From Catalinimonas alkaloidigena (GTDB lineage: Bacteria > Bacteroidota > Bacteroidia > Cytophagales > Flexibacteraceae), in contig NZ_FNFO01000001.1 of the NCBI RefSeq assembly GCF_900100765.1, positions 558,001 through 622,000 of the forward strand: a DNA stretch of 64,000 nt, read 5' to 3'. Under the pieces are notes generated by a model. That model was not told the DNA's origin, searched no databases, and was given only the letters and a program-made list of their open reading frames with translations. A program made the translations under genes and the position numbers. Positions 1 to 9,232 of the stretch are shown in pieces. Each line of letters starts with the position of its first letter. Position 1 is the first letter of the stretch.

Positions 1-127
1 CATGCCCGATGCCTGGGAACGGAAACACAAACTAAATCCAAACGATCCGGCCGACGGCAACCAGGACGCGAACGGCGACGGCTACACCAACCTGGAAGAG
101 TACCTCAACAGTTTTTTCACGCGCTAG
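1..127 (+). CDS. Pectate-lyase-like protein, C-terminal end only (partial)
   Basis: The reading frame enters from the left edge and ends at the TAG at 125-127, so only about 41 C-terminal residues are visible. They read MPDAWERKHKLNPNDPADGN, then a D-x-N-x-D-G-Y-T-N-L-E-E-Y-L-N tail. This EF-hand-like calcium-binding ending is typical of secreted polysaccharide lyases (PL1 pectate lyases) of Bacteroidota. The catalytic domain lies outside the window, so the enzyme class is inferred from the tail alone. Other secreted Bacteroidota glycan-degrading enzymes share similar tails. Confidence 0.6.
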   Translation, partial: MPDAWERKHKLNPNDPADGNQDANGDGYTNLEEYLNSFFTR

Positions 128-236
128 CCTCACAAGGCGCTGGGCCGCTGGGTGGTAGGGACTGGGGTAAGACGCGCGGCGAGCGAGCGATTCGGGCGGG
201 GAGTTGCGTTGTCAGGAAATTGTGCTTACTTGTGTT

Positions 237-244
237 TACTTTTG
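237..244 (+). promoter_or_regulatory. Candidate -7 promoter element of the histidine kinase gene
   Basis: TACTTTTG fits the Bacteroidota -7 consensus TAnnTTTG exactly and lies 65 bases before the ATG at 309. No convincing -33 TTG at the usual spacing is visible, so the call rests on the -7 box alone. Confidence 0.35.
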
Positions 245-308
245 ACGATTACCGGCACGACGGTGCCCGCCAGCTGCGCTCCCTGGACGGTATCCTAACG
301 CAACCTGC

Positions 309-2882
309 ATGAACCCCGTTTCTTTACCCCCATCACTCGATCAACTCCCCGCTTACGCTACGTACCTGCTGGACCATCGGCTACAAGAAGCCACCGCAGA
401 AAACCTCCGCCTGTTGCGCGCGCATCAGGTGCCGCTCTTGTCGCTGTTTGCGCATCTGCCGGAAGCGGAACTGTTCGAGCTGGTGCAAAAAGGGCTTCGC
501 GAGTTTCTGATGCAGATTCAGGAGCGGCGTCTGTGGGAAGGGGCGCTGGGCAATCTGGCGCGCTGGCAGCGCAACGAATTGGAGGAAGTGGGGCAGGAGC
601 AGATCCAGGTAAAAGACATGGTGCTGATCAACAGCCTCCGGCGGCAGGTGCTGTTTCTGTTCATCCCCGACTATACACCCGACAGCCGACACGCCATGGC
701 GCTGGTGCGCGAGTTGGAGTCGTTTTATGCCCAGCTCGACCAACATGCCCTTGCCGTTTATGTCGACATTCAGCAGACGGAGTTGCGCCGCGAGCGCGAT
801 CAGTTTGCTTCGTTGATCGAAAACAGTGTCGACGGCATTCTGGCGTACGACCGCGAACTGCGCATTACGGCGTGGAACCGCGTGATGGAAGAGCGCAACA
901 ACATCCGGCGGCACGACATCCTGGGAAAGAAGATCTTTGACGTGTTTCCGAGCTACGAGGAGACGCCCGAGGGTCGTGCGTTTATGCGGGTGCTAGCGGG
1001 CGAAAAGGTGGTGATCTCGCAGGCGGCCTATCACACCCGGGCGGGCTTTTACGAAGCCTTTATGGTACCGCTTTATCACGAAGACGGCCGCGTACGGGGA
1101 GGGTTGAGCATCATCCACGACATCACCGAAGCGCGGCACCTGCGGCATGCCCTGGAAGAGGCCAACCGGGAGTTACGCCAGAGCAACGAAGAGTTGCTAC
1201 GCACCGAAGCGCAGTTGCGGGAGATGAACCAGGAGCTGGAGCGGCACGTCGAGCGCCGAACCAGCGACCTGCAAGCCAGCGAAGAGGAGTTGCGTCAGAC
1301 GATGGATAACCTGCTGGACATCCACCACAAGCTTCAGGAGAGCGAGCACTTTCTCAACAGCGTCATCGACCAGAGTCCGGTCTCGACCTGGATTGCCGAC
1401 GCCACGGGCACACAAATTCGTGTCAACGAGGCGTACCTGAAGCTTTTCAGGTTGGACGATCCTTTGCATGGGGTGGGCAAATACAACCTCCTGAAAGACG
1501 AGACCCTGATCGGTCAGCCGTTTTACAAAGACATTCAGGCCGTGTTTACGGAAGGGAAGGTCGCCACCTTCGCCCTCGACTACAACCTGAGCGAGGGACA
1601 GCACCTTCAGGTGCCCGGGCAAACGTCTACGCTGTCGTTGGTGACGACGATTTTTCCCATCAGAGATACCGACGGGAACGTGACGCACGCGGTCGTGAAG
1701 CACGAAGACGTAACGCATCAGAAAAAGGCCGAACAAGCCCTGAAAGCCAGCGAGGAGCAGTTGCGACTGATCACCGACGCGCTGCCTGTGCTGATCACGT
1801 ACGTAGATCGCGACGGACGCTACCGTTTCAACAACCGCGCGTACGAAACCTGGTTCGGCGTTTCGCGTCAGGAGATCCAGGGGAAACACGTGCGGGACGT
1901 GATCGGCGAGGCGGCCTATGCCAAAACCCAACCGGCCATGGCCCGGGTGCTGGGCGGAGAAGCGTTTTCGTTCGAAGCCGAGCTGGAATACCGTGCGGCC
2001 GGCACGCGCTTTGTGGCCATCGATTTTGTGCCCCATTGGCGCGACCAGGCCGTGCAAGGCTATTATGCGCTGATTACCGACATCACCTCCCAGAAAAAAA
2101 CCGAAAAAGCCCTGGAAACGGCGCTGGCCGAAACCCGCCGCAACATGGAGGCCCTCAAGCGGGTCAACGCCGAACTCGACAGCTTTGTATACGCCGCTTC
2201 GCACGACCTGCGCTCGCCCATCACCAACCTGGAAGGGCTGTTGAGCGCCTTGCAACGCCGCCTGGGCGAACGCCTGCAACCCACCGAGCGCGAGTTGCTG
2301 AACATGATGGCCCACTCGCTCGGCAAGCTGTTGCGCACCATCGACGACCTGACGGAAATTGTGCGGGTGGAGCGGGAGAGCGACGAAACGCCCGAGCCGC
2401 TCCTCCTGGCCGAGGTGCTCGACGAAGTGAAAGAGGACCTGAGCCCGATGCTGACGGAGCTGAACGGGCATCTGGACGTCGATTTTCAGGTGACGCATCT
2501 CCACTACGGGCGGAAGGTACTGCGCAGCGTCTTTTACAACTTGCTGAGCAATGCCCTTAAGTACCGCTCGCCCGAGCGCCCTCCGGTCATTCGGGTGCAA
2601 ACGTTCAGGCAGGGAAACGACGTTCACATGCTTTTCCGGGACAATGGGCTGGGCATTCGTCAGGATCAGGTCGATAAAATCTTCATGCTTTTCAAGCGGC
2701 TGCATACCCACGTAGAAGGGACCGGCGTCGGGTTGTACATGATCAAACGCCTGCTGGAGAACCGCGGCGACCGCATCGAAGTAGAAAGTACCCTGGGCGA
2801 AGGCACCACATTCCGGTTAATCTTCCAGCCCCATCCCAACGGTGTGCCCTCGCTTTCCGGACAGGGAGGCGGCCTCGAGTAG
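309..2882 (+). CDS. Soluble multi-PAS sensor histidine kinase
   Basis: An 857-residue hybrid-free histidine kinase with no membrane segment or signal peptide, so it probably senses in the cytoplasm. Residues 1-160 form a helical N-terminal domain resembling RsbR-type globin-like regions. PAS domains follow at about 168-282, 355-475 and 485-605, with a long coiled coil (about 283-345) between the first two. The HisKA H-box (SHDLRSPI) carries phospho-acceptor His632. The HATPase_c domain has an N-box with Asn748 (SNALKY), a G1 box DNGLGI near 778 and a G2 box GTGVGLYM near 802. No receiver domain is fused and no response regulator gene is adjacent, so it is an orphan kinase here. The signal is unknown. 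Confidence 0.92.
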   Translation: MNPVSLPPSLDQLPAYATYLLDHRLQEATAENLRLLRAHQVPLLSLFAHLPEAELFELVQKGLREFLMQIQERRLWEGALGNLARWQRNELEEVGQEQIQVKDMVLINSLRRQVLFLFIPDYTPDSRHAMALVRELESFYAQLDQHALAVYVDIQQTELRRERDQFASLIENSVDGILAYDRELRITAWNRVMEERNNIRRHDILGKKIFDVFPSYEETPEGRAFMRVLAGEKVVISQAAYHTRAGFYEAFMVPLYHEDGRVRGGLSIIHDITEARHLRHALEEANRELRQSNEELLRTEAQLREMNQELERHVERRTSDLQASEEELRQTMDNLLDIHHKLQESEHFLNSVIDQSPVSTWIADATGTQIRVNEAYLKLFRLDDPLHGVGKYNLLKDETLIGQPFYKDIQAVFTEGKVATFALDYNLSEGQHLQVPGQTSTLSLVTTIFPIRDTDGNVTHAVVKHEDVTHQKKAEQALKASEEQLRLITDALPVLITYVDRDGRYRFNNRAYETWFGVSRQEIQGKHVRDVIGEAAYAKTQPAMARVLGGEAFSFEAELEYRAAGTRFVAIDFVPHWRDQAVQGYYALITDITSQKKTEKALETALAETRRNMEALKRVNAELDSFVYAASHDLRSPITNLEGLLSALQRRLGERLQPTERELLNMMAHSLGKLLRTIDDLTEIVRVERESDETPEPLLLAEVLDEVKEDLSPMLTELNGHLDVDFQVTHLHYGRKVLRSVFYNLLSNALKYRSPERPPVIRVQTFRQGNDVHMLFRDNGLGIRQDQVDKIFMLFKRLHTHVEGTGVGLYMIKRLLENRGDRIEVESTLGEGTTFRLIFQPHPNGVPSLSGQGGGLE

Positions 2883-2918
2883 CCCGGCCATGCCGGTTGG
2901 ATGTCAGCACTCGATCGG

Positions 2919-3536
2919 CTAGAAGACAAGCCGCACTTTCTCCAGAAAATCCGGCCGCTTGTAGACCTGCGTTTTGTAGTACTTGGGCCGGCTGTCGAGG
3001 CGGACGTGCAGCCAGATGACGCCCATGCCCGCCGTGTTGAGCCACAGCGTGTGCGAGGCATTGACGGCAGCGTTTACCCGATGTCCGATTCGTTGGAAAA
3101 GCGCGTGTTGCTGCGCTTTCGGAGCGTGCCGGACGAAACTCGCCAGAAATTTGTAATGATCGGCATCGGTGCGGGGAGTCGGGGCAATCAGCCGCGCGTT
3201 CTTCCCCAGGTTCTCGAAATCAACCACCAGCGCAGAGGTGTCGAAGAACTCGGCAAACGCCTCGGCGTCGGCCGGACGCGTGGCGAGCGACGCACTGCGC
3301 AGCAGCACAAACTCGTAGGGCTTGCCGAGGTAGCGCGTCAGCAACCCGGGATGTTCCCAATAGAAAGCTTCGAACGGGGCGTCGGCCAGTAGCTCCAGGT
3401 AATAGGCCCGGAACGCTTCTGACGTTTCCCAGTGGTTCAGTACCTCCGCAAAAGTCAGGGGCCGCAGGTCTGCCTGAATCCGGTAACGTCGGGCGTTTTC
3501 GTTTTGGCCGATGAGTTGGGTGTGCCACATGGACAT
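2919..3536 (-). CDS. DUF6940-type protein of unknown function
   Basis: A 205-residue soluble protein. It has the order of short conserved blocks I associate with DUF6940: ENARRYRI and PLTFAEVLNHW near the N-terminus, then PFEAFYWEHPGL, then KPYEFVLL, then a DAEAFAEFF stretch, ending in a KYYKTQVYKRPDF region. No signal peptide or membrane segment is present. ATGs at 3536 and 3530 are both usable because the protein begins M-S-M-W-H. It stands alone between convergent or co-directional neighbours. No biochemical function is known to me; the family name is recalled, not searched. Confidence 0.7.
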   Translation of the reverse strand: MSMWHTQLIGQNENARRYRIQADLRPLTFAEVLNHWETSEAFRAYYLELLADAPFEAFYWEHPGLLTRYLGKPYEFVLLRSASLATRPADAEAFAEFFDTSALVVDFENLGKNARLIAPTPRTDADHYKFLASFVRHAPKAQQHALFQRIGHRVNAAVNASHTLWLNTAGMGVIWLHVRLDSRPKYYKTQVYKRPDFLEKVRLVF

Positions 3537-3604
3537 AGATAGAAGAGGAGAAAAGTCGCGAAGATCAAACCAAGTGGCTTGCGGTCAAAGCCGCGCCCTG
3601 TCGG

Positions 3605-3976
3605 TCAGGGGCGGGCTTCCTGTTCGTGTGCCGGATGCTTCTGCCAGAGCGACCGCCAGCCCCCACCGAACCGCTGGTGTACCGTGCCTTTGATCAGCGA
3701 CAGTGCCACGACCAGCGCCCCCACCACCGTATCGTTGAGGATAGCAAGGGTCGACTCGTATCCCAGCACCCAGGGTGCCCACAGCAGCCAGCCCCCCAGC
3801 AGTACGTTGGCCCAGCGCAGGTTGCGCGTGGCTTCCCAGGTGGCTGTAAAAGCAAAGGTGGCGATGACCGGCCCGACGATGTGGTTGTTGTCGGCAGCGG
3901 CTGACCCGTAGCCGAACAGATCAGGGACGACCATTAGCCAGATGCCCAGAATTGCGTTGATTGCTTGTGCCCACAT
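3605..3976 (-). CDS. SPW-repeat membrane protein
   Basis: A 123-residue integral membrane protein with two SPW-type repeats. The first is around residues 6-45 (NAILGIWLMVVPDLFGY) and the second around 75-105 (NVLLGGWLLWAPWVLGY). Each repeat is a pair of transmembrane helices with the small-Pro-Trp/Asp turn. It follows the VKOR-like gene by 6 bases on the same strand, which implies one transcript. SPW domains are often found with or fused to VKOR-type proteins, so a shared membrane redox role is plausible, but the activity of SPW proteins is not established. Confidence 0.8.
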   Translation of the reverse strand: MWAQAINAILGIWLMVVPDLFGYGSAAADNNHIVGPVIATFAFTATWEATRNLRWANVLLGGWLLWAPWVLGYESTLAILNDTVVGALVVALSLIKGTVHQRFGGGWRSLWQKHPAHEQEARP

Positions 3977-3982
3977 GGTTGA

Positions 3983-4543
3983 TTAGTTGATTGAAACCAC
4001 CTCTTTCGTGCCCCAGAACGCTTTCCAGAACGAAGCGCCGGACCGTTTTACCCGCTGCATGTACTGCAAACTCGCCAGCATCTCGTCCAGGGCCGGCCCG
4101 ATCATCAGCACCGAAATGAACGCCGACGTCAGGCAAAGTGTACACCAGGCGTCGAACAAGACCGGTTGGAGTACCACCAGCATGATGCTGACCACCCCCA
4201 GCGGCCCGACCAGCATGCCGAAGATGATGACGATCCACGGCATGGTTTTCCACCGCTTCACGCCGCCAATCACGCCCGCCACGGCGTCCAGCAGGTAACT
4301 CAGGGCACCGAGTACGCCGTCAGGAATGGGCAGAAAATCAGAGACCGAAGAGTTGAGAATCTTCCGGCTGTCGTTGCCGAAAAAAGGCTCCCACACCGTG
4401 GGAAACACCTCCAGTTGGTAAAGCCCCAGGTAGCCGGCCACGCCCACACCCACCAGCGCCAACCCGACAATCGGCAGGCGCTGTGGCCACGAAGCGGGGT
4501 TATAGTCCCAACCCGGGGGAATGGCATCGTCGTGTTGTGTCAA
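3983..4543 (-). CDS. Vitamin K epoxide reductase (VKOR) family protein, loop-cysteine-less
   Basis: A 186-residue membrane protein with about four transmembrane helices. The active-site CxxC is present as C134-T-L-C137 in an F-D-A-W-C-T-L-C-L context, as in bacterial VKORs that reoxidise thiol oxidoreductases with quinone. The region matching the usual periplasmic-loop cysteine block (C..VLNS) reads GNDSRKILNSS at about 56-66, with serine where the second loop cysteine is expected, and no other cysteine lies before C134. It could therefore form only the CxxC disulfide and not the usual relay. It is first in a two-gene unit with the SPW gene and divergent from an SDR at 4726. Confidence 0.8.
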   Translation of the reverse strand: MTQHDDAIPPGWDYNPASWPQRLPIVGLALVGVGVAGYLGLYQLEVFPTVWEPFFGNDSRKILNSSVSDFLPIPDGVLGALSYLLDAVAGVIGGVKRWKTMPWIVIIFGMLVGPLGVVSIMLVVLQPVLFDAWCTLCLTSAFISVLMIGPALDEMLASLQYMQRVKRSGASFWKAFWGTKEVVSIN

Positions 4544-4690
4544 GGTTCTGCAAGGTTTAAAAAGTGGAAGTTGCTTATTCCAACGGGCGGAGTGGGGGTT
4601 GGGTTAACTCGTGGGGAAGTGTCTCGTAAACAAAGGGAGGGCACCCTGCCCTCGCCCTGAAGTCCATAGGCCATTTTTTGGAGCCGACTT

Positions 4691-4719
4691 TTTGAGACTT
4701 TTCCTTAAACCTAAATTTT
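4691..4719 (+). promoter_or_regulatory. Candidate promoter of the extended SDR gene
   Basis: TTTG at 4691-4694 and TAAATTTT at 4712-4719 resemble a Bacteroidota -33/-7 pair, with one mismatch in the -7 box and a rather short 17-base spacer. The -7 box ends 6 bases before the ATG at 4726, so the leader would be very short. Confidence 0.3.
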
Positions 4720-4725
4720 ATTCGT

Positions 4726-5829
4726 ATGCCTACTCATGTCTCCACAGAAGCTACGCGAAACGGACCCGGCGCCCGCGACGACGCCAAAGACGTCATTCTG
4801 GTATCGGGAAGTAGCGGCCTGATCGGTTCGGCCCTGATTGAGCGCCTGGCGAAGCGGTTTCGGATGATCGGGCTGGATCGCGCCGGCAATCCCTTTCCGC
4901 CCAAAGAAGCCGAATGCGTCTGCATCGACTTGACGTCGGAAGAGAGCATCCGGCGAGCGATGGAACGCGTGCGCTACGGGTACGGGGATCGAATCGCCTC
5001 GGTGGTGCACCTGGCTGCATACTACGATTTTGCCGGTGGGCCCAGTCCGCTGTACGAGGACGTGACGGTCAAAGGCACCGAGAAATTTTTGCGGGTGTTG
5101 CAGGACTTCGACGTCGAACAGTTTATTTTTTCCAGTACCAACCTGGTCTACGCCCCGACCGAGCCGGGGACTCCCCTCAGCGAAGAGGCCCCGCTCGGCC
5201 CGACGTGGGCGTATCCGCAATCCAAAGTAAAGACCGAAAAAATCATCCATGCCCAGCGCGGCGACATTCCGACCGTTGTGCTGCGCATCGCGGGCATTTA
5301 CAGCGACGAAGGCGACTCCATCCCCCTGACGCACCAGATGCAGCGGATCTACGAAAAGACGCTGACCAGCCATTTTTATTCGGGCGATGTTTCGCACGGC
5401 AATGCCTTTTTGCATCTGGACGACCTGATCGACGCCCTGGTGCGGGCCATCGACCGGCGGCACGAACTGCCGGAAGAAGTGACCCTCAACATCAGCGAAG
5501 CGGAAACGATGAGCTACAGCGAAATCCAGAATGCCATCGGGGAAGCGCTGTACGGGACAGCGTGGCGGACCATCGAACTGCCCGCGCTGCTGGCGAAAGC
5601 CGGTGCGTGGGCGCAAGATCTGGTGAGCGATCCGTTCATTAAACCCTGGATGATCGACCGGGCGGACGACCACTACGAGATGGACATTCGTCGGGCGAAA
5701 GCAGTGCTGGGCTGGGAACCGAAGCATGCCCTGCGTACCACTCTCCCAACCATAGTCGCCGACCTGAAGGCCGATCCTGAGGCCTGGTACGAGAAAAATC
5801 ACCTGCACGAGGCGGCCTCTTCCGAGTAA
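4726..5829 (+). CDS. NAD(P)-dependent epimerase/dehydratase (extended SDR)
   Basis: A 367-residue extended short-chain dehydrogenase. The Rossmann nucleotide-binding loop is GSSGLIG (28-34), followed by an acidic/basic selector region and a VVHLAAYY strand near 93-100. The active site has Ser136/137 in FIFSSTN and the Y163-x3-K167 pair (WAYPQSK). An N-terminal extension of about 20 polar residues precedes the fold. Sugar nucleotide, flavonoid-like or other substrates are all possible, and nothing in the sequence decides. It is divergent from the VKOR/SPW pair, which hints at linked redox functions. Its stop codon abuts the stop codon of the convergent Omp85 gene (5829 versus 5830). Confidence 0.85.
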   Translation: MPTHVSTEATRNGPGARDDAKDVILVSGSSGLIGSALIERLAKRFRMIGLDRAGNPFPPKEAECVCIDLTSEESIRRAMERVRYGYGDRIASVVHLAAYYDFAGGPSPLYEDVTVKGTEKFLRVLQDFDVEQFIFSSTNLVYAPTEPGTPLSEEAPLGPTWAYPQSKVKTEKIIHAQRGDIPTVVLRIAGIYSDEGDSIPLTHQMQRIYEKTLTSHFYSGDVSHGNAFLHLDDLIDALVRAIDRRHELPEEVTLNISEAETMSYSEIQNAIGEALYGTAWRTIELPALLAKAGAWAQDLVSDPFIKPWMIDRADDHYEMDIRRAKAVLGWEPKHALRTTLPTIVADLKADPEAWYEKNHLHEAASSE

Positions 5830-8283
5830 TCAGCGGATGGGCAATCCCAGCAGGAATTGCACAACGGGTTGGCGTGTGCGCTGTCCGTTGGGCAGTGGAT
5901 CGAATCCCCAGCCTACGTCAATGCCCAGCCAGCCAAACGTCGTGGTGTGGACACGCAGCCCTAGCCCGGCGGCGCGGTAGAGCGAAAAAGGCTGGTACGG
6001 TTGCGAGGGGAGCCACGTGTTGCCCGCCTCGGCGAAGCCCAGAAGGTAGGCCGTCGCGGCGGAGCGTTGCAGGAGTAGATGGCGCAGTTCGAGCGAGAAC
6101 TTCTGGTAGAGCGTGCCGCCAAGCAGGTGGCCTGCCTCGTCGGTAGGCGTCAGGGTAAGGTCGTCGTAGCCCCGCAACGCAACCAGGTCGCTGCCCAGCA
6201 GCGTATTGGGGCCGGCCAGTCCGCGCCCTCCCAGGTAAAACCGTTCGAACGGACCCAGCGTGGCGTGGCGTGTATAGGTGCCCAAGTAACCGACGTGCGC
6301 CCGCGTTTCCAATACCCACGCTTTGCCCAGCGGCCAGTAGGCCCGCGCGTCGGCCATCCATTTGTGGTACTCGATCCAGTGCAGCGGGTCGCGTTGCCCC
6401 AACAGCGAATAGGGCGGCGTCAGGGTCAGGGCGAGCGCCAGTTGCGAGCCCTTATGCGGGTAGATCGGGTCGTCGATGTGGTTCCGCACCAGCGCAGTCC
6501 GCAGGGAAACGCTGTGGGCCGCACCGGTCGAAAAGCCCAGGTCGTATTCAAAATTGCGGAGCCCGTACCGGTTGTAGGTTGCCGCAAGGTTCAGCGAGGT
6601 GTACGCATCGAGCCGTGGCAGCGGGCGACTCCAGCTCGTTGCGATGCTGGTCAGCGTCAGTCGTCCGTCTGTGTTGGTGTCCGGTGCCGAAATCACCAGC
6701 GGATTGGTCCCGTTCAGGACCGAATGGCTCAGTGTGAGTTGCAGTGCATTGGCGCGCCGCCCGCCCAGCCAGGGTTCCACAAACGAAAGCGAGTAGTTCT
6801 GATACGGGCGTCCGTTGGTTTGCAGCCGCAGCAGCAACTGCTGCCCATCGCCCGCCGGAACGGGATGCCACTGGCGCGGCCGAAACAGGTTGTGTAACGA
6901 GAAATTGTAAAGGTTCAGGCCCAGCGATCCGACCGGCCCCACCCCCGCGACCCAGGTCCCCGCCAGTTCGTACCGATCCTTCGGCGATTCCGCCACCCGC
7001 AGCTCGACGCCCATGGTATCCTGCGTTGCGTTGGGCAACAGCCGCACGCCCAGTTGGGTCGGGTCCAGAAAGCTCAGTTGCGACAGGGCCAGCTGCGCGC
7101 GTACCAAGGCCTGCCGGCTGAACAGCGTGCCCGGCAGCGGTGGCAACTCACGCCGGATCACGTGGTCGTGGGTCCGTTCGTTCCCGACGATCTGAACGGT
7201 ACCAAAATGCGCTTGTTTTCCTTCGTGCAGCGCTACGCGCACAGTGGCGGTACGGTCGGAGGTAGGCACGACCCACCACGAAGCTTCTGCCGCAGGATAG
7301 CCCCGATCCAGGTAAAGCGCTGCCAGTGGTGCATCGGGTGTTTGCAGCTGCAACGCCGCTTCCAGACGGGGCAGGTCCAGCACGTCGCCCGGTCGGAGCG
7401 GCATCGCCTGCGTCAGTATAGAGTCGTTGTATAACGCGTTGCCCGACCACACCAGACTATCCAAGCGGTACGGCGCGCCTTCCTGCACGGCGATCTGCCA
7501 CGTGGTCGTTCCCCGTTCGCCGACCAGCAATGTGTCGGTCAGGTGCGCATCGAGGTAGCCCCGGCTCTGGTAAAATTCCTGCAGGTGACGCAAGGCAGTT
7601 TGTCGCTCGTCCGGGGTGTAGCGTTGCCGGTGAAACGGACGAAAGCGAAGCGGCCGGAGGTGCTGGCGCAAGGTGGCGGGCAGGAAAGCGGCACTCCCGG
7701 TAAACCTGACTTCTTGCAACTTCAGGCGCGGCCCCGGCGTTACCTTCACCTGCAGGCGCACCGTCCGCGACACGACCGAATCGGGCCGGAGGGCGGTTTC
7801 GACCTGGGCCTGGTGGTATCCTTTCTCCCGAAGTTGCTGCAACACGTATCGGCGGACGCGTCCGCGCACGGCATCGGTCAGCAACTGGCCTTTGTGCAGC
7901 GCCAGCGCTTTTTCCAACGTGCGGGCCTGCCGGAGAGAAATGCCCTGCCAGTCGAGTCCGCCGAAGCGCGGGTATTCGTCTATGCGGAACACCACCTGCA
8001 CCCGGTCGTCGTGCGAAGGAATTACTTGCACTTCCAGATCGCTCCACACGCCCTGTTGCCAGAGGCGGTGCAACGCTTCCTGCAGTTGCGGGCCGGGCAG
8101 TTGCAGTGTATCGCCCGCCGCCAGTCCGCTTAGCTGTTCCAGCGCCGCCGGTTGTGTCTGTTGCGTGCCGATCACGTGAACCTCTTCCACTACGAACCGT
8201 CCCGCCAGCGAATCGGCGGATTGCGCCAGCCCCGAAGTGGTGAGAAAGCAAAGAACCAGAAAGGCAAAACCAAAAATGTGCAT
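5830..8283 (-). CDS. Omp85-family outer membrane protein with POTRA domains (BamA/TamA-like)
   Basis: An 817-residue precursor with a signal peptide ending near residue 21 (LTTSGLAQS). About five POTRA-like units follow, beginning near 30 (EEVHVIGT), 105 (RFGGLDWQGI), 186 (KLQEVRFTG), 265 (RLDSLVWSGN) and 355 (HFGTVQIVGN). A C-terminal beta-barrel starts near 430. The barrel contains the L6-type R-G-Y motif (ALRGYDD), diagnostic of Omp85 insertases. Length and five POTRAs suit BamA, but the gene is not next to the usual uppS or skp genes, so it may be a paralogue that assembles or secretes particular substrates. Confidence 0.85.
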   Translation of the reverse strand: MHIFGFAFLVLCFLTTSGLAQSADSLAGRFVVEEVHVIGTQQTQPAALEQLSGLAAGDTLQLPGPQLQEALHRLWQQGVWSDLEVQVIPSHDDRVQVVFRIDEYPRFGGLDWQGISLRQARTLEKALALHKGQLLTDAVRGRVRRYVLQQLREKGYHQAQVETALRPDSVVSRTVRLQVKVTPGPRLKLQEVRFTGSAAFLPATLRQHLRPLRFRPFHRQRYTPDERQTALRHLQEFYQSRGYLDAHLTDTLLVGERGTTTWQIAVQEGAPYRLDSLVWSGNALYNDSILTQAMPLRPGDVLDLPRLEAALQLQTPDAPLAALYLDRGYPAAEASWWVVPTSDRTATVRVALHEGKQAHFGTVQIVGNERTHDHVIRRELPPLPGTLFSRQALVRAQLALSQLSFLDPTQLGVRLLPNATQDTMGVELRVAESPKDRYELAGTWVAGVGPVGSLGLNLYNFSLHNLFRPRQWHPVPAGDGQQLLLRLQTNGRPYQNYSLSFVEPWLGGRRANALQLTLSHSVLNGTNPLVISAPDTNTDGRLTLTSIATSWSRPLPRLDAYTSLNLAATYNRYGLRNFEYDLGFSTGAAHSVSLRTALVRNHIDDPIYPHKGSQLALALTLTPPYSLLGQRDPLHWIEYHKWMADARAYWPLGKAWVLETRAHVGYLGTYTRHATLGPFERFYLGGRGLAGPNTLLGSDLVALRGYDDLTLTPTDEAGHLLGGTLYQKFSLELRHLLLQRSAATAYLLGFAEAGNTWLPSQPYQPFSLYRAAGLGLRVHTTTFGWLGIDVGWGFDPLPNGQRTRQPVVQFLLGLPIR

Positions 8284-8474
8284 GTAGCCGTGCGTGAGGA
8301 TCTACCTGTAGGTCGCAAGACAGCGACGCAGTGCGGCTTTCGGATGGAAAAACTCGGGTCAACGGTCGAATCGGAGGGAGGAGCGGTCGATGAGGAAAGA
8401 GATTATCCCGTCCGTCCGTTTTTTAAATCAAGGTTGCTCATGCAAAAGTGGTACGTGTCACCGAACGAACGTCG

Positions 8475-9058
8475 CTAATCGATACCCAGATCATAAGTAA
8501 AGCGGGAAGAGGGTTTGATCTCTTCAATATCCACGCCTGTTCGTTCGTATGTGATGCCTACAATGACCCGCTCTACTTCGTAACGACTGGCGGGATGAGG
8601 AAGGGAAATCAACTTTTCGTAGTTCAGCGCCCCTATAAAATGGATCAGGTCTGCAAGCGTATGCTGGAGTAAGGCTTTGCTTCCCTGTGGGTGATGGAAA
8701 GGGCTCCGATTTTTGAGTGACGCATCGCTGAGATCGGCTTTGGGTAAAGGAGGAAATTTCCATCCCATCCGGCGGGCCATTTCTTTCCACTGCGCTTTAC
8801 AATGTTCGTGGGGCAACAGGGAATGAAGCGATGCTTCCAAGAAAAAGCCTTCGTTGGGAACAGAGAAGTTAGTGGAAAAGTAAGCGCGTAGAAGATCTGC
8901 TGTGAAATACAGGTTGATTTGGGCTGAAGTGTGACGTAACGCATAACGACCTCTGTCGCCTTCTCTACCGTCGTGAGGGTTGCGGCTTCTTGATCGGGAA
9001 TGGCGATCTGAAAGGCTTTTTTCCAGCTAAATACGAGTTCAACGCTATCGAGGCCCAT
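8475..9058 (-). pseudogene. Acyl-carrier-like (phosphopantetheine-attachment-type) protein, broken by a frameshift
   Basis: Two minus-strand frames together give one recognisable protein of about 194 residues. The start frame (from 9058) reads MGLDSVELVFSWKKAF...IPDQEAATL, an acyl-carrier-like N-terminus with the D-S-V motif, up to QQIFY at about 8888. The second frame continues RAYFSTNFSVPNEGFFLEAS and runs to the TAG at 8475, ending in ITYERTGVDIEEI and FTYDLGID. Bacteroidota homologues that I recall have both ends in one frame. The switch lies between about 8885 and 8893 and equals loss of one base. It is either a disabled gene or a sequencing error. The neighbouring ORF ends give no acyl-ligase or synthase context. 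Confidence 0.7.
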
Positions 9059-9232
9059 CGCTTTACAAGTTTAAAATAGGAAGGTACCGCATCATGGTGG
9101 GAATTGCGCCAAATCCATGAAACTCCTTACATTTGTTTGCCGTGCCTGGCCACTGATAACAAAATCCAGGTCCGCGAGTTACCTTTCTGAACTTCCCAAA
9201 TCCTCCTGTCCACGTTAATCCGTACGTACCTT

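Noticed and set aside
1197-2711. 504-codon open frame on the minus strand, antisense to the histidine kinase
   Set aside because: It is a shadow of the GC-rich kinase gene. It shows no domain-like pattern, and the plus strand encodes a clear PAS/HisKA/HATPase protein.
4711-5808. 365-codon minus-strand frame opposite the extended SDR
   Set aside because: Shadow frame without motifs; the plus-strand SDR has the cofactor loop and YxxxK.
8885-8893. Programmed -1 ribosomal frameshift in the acyl-carrier-like gene
   Set aside because: No X-XXY-YYZ slippery heptamer or following pseudoknot is evident, so a mutation or sequence error is simpler.
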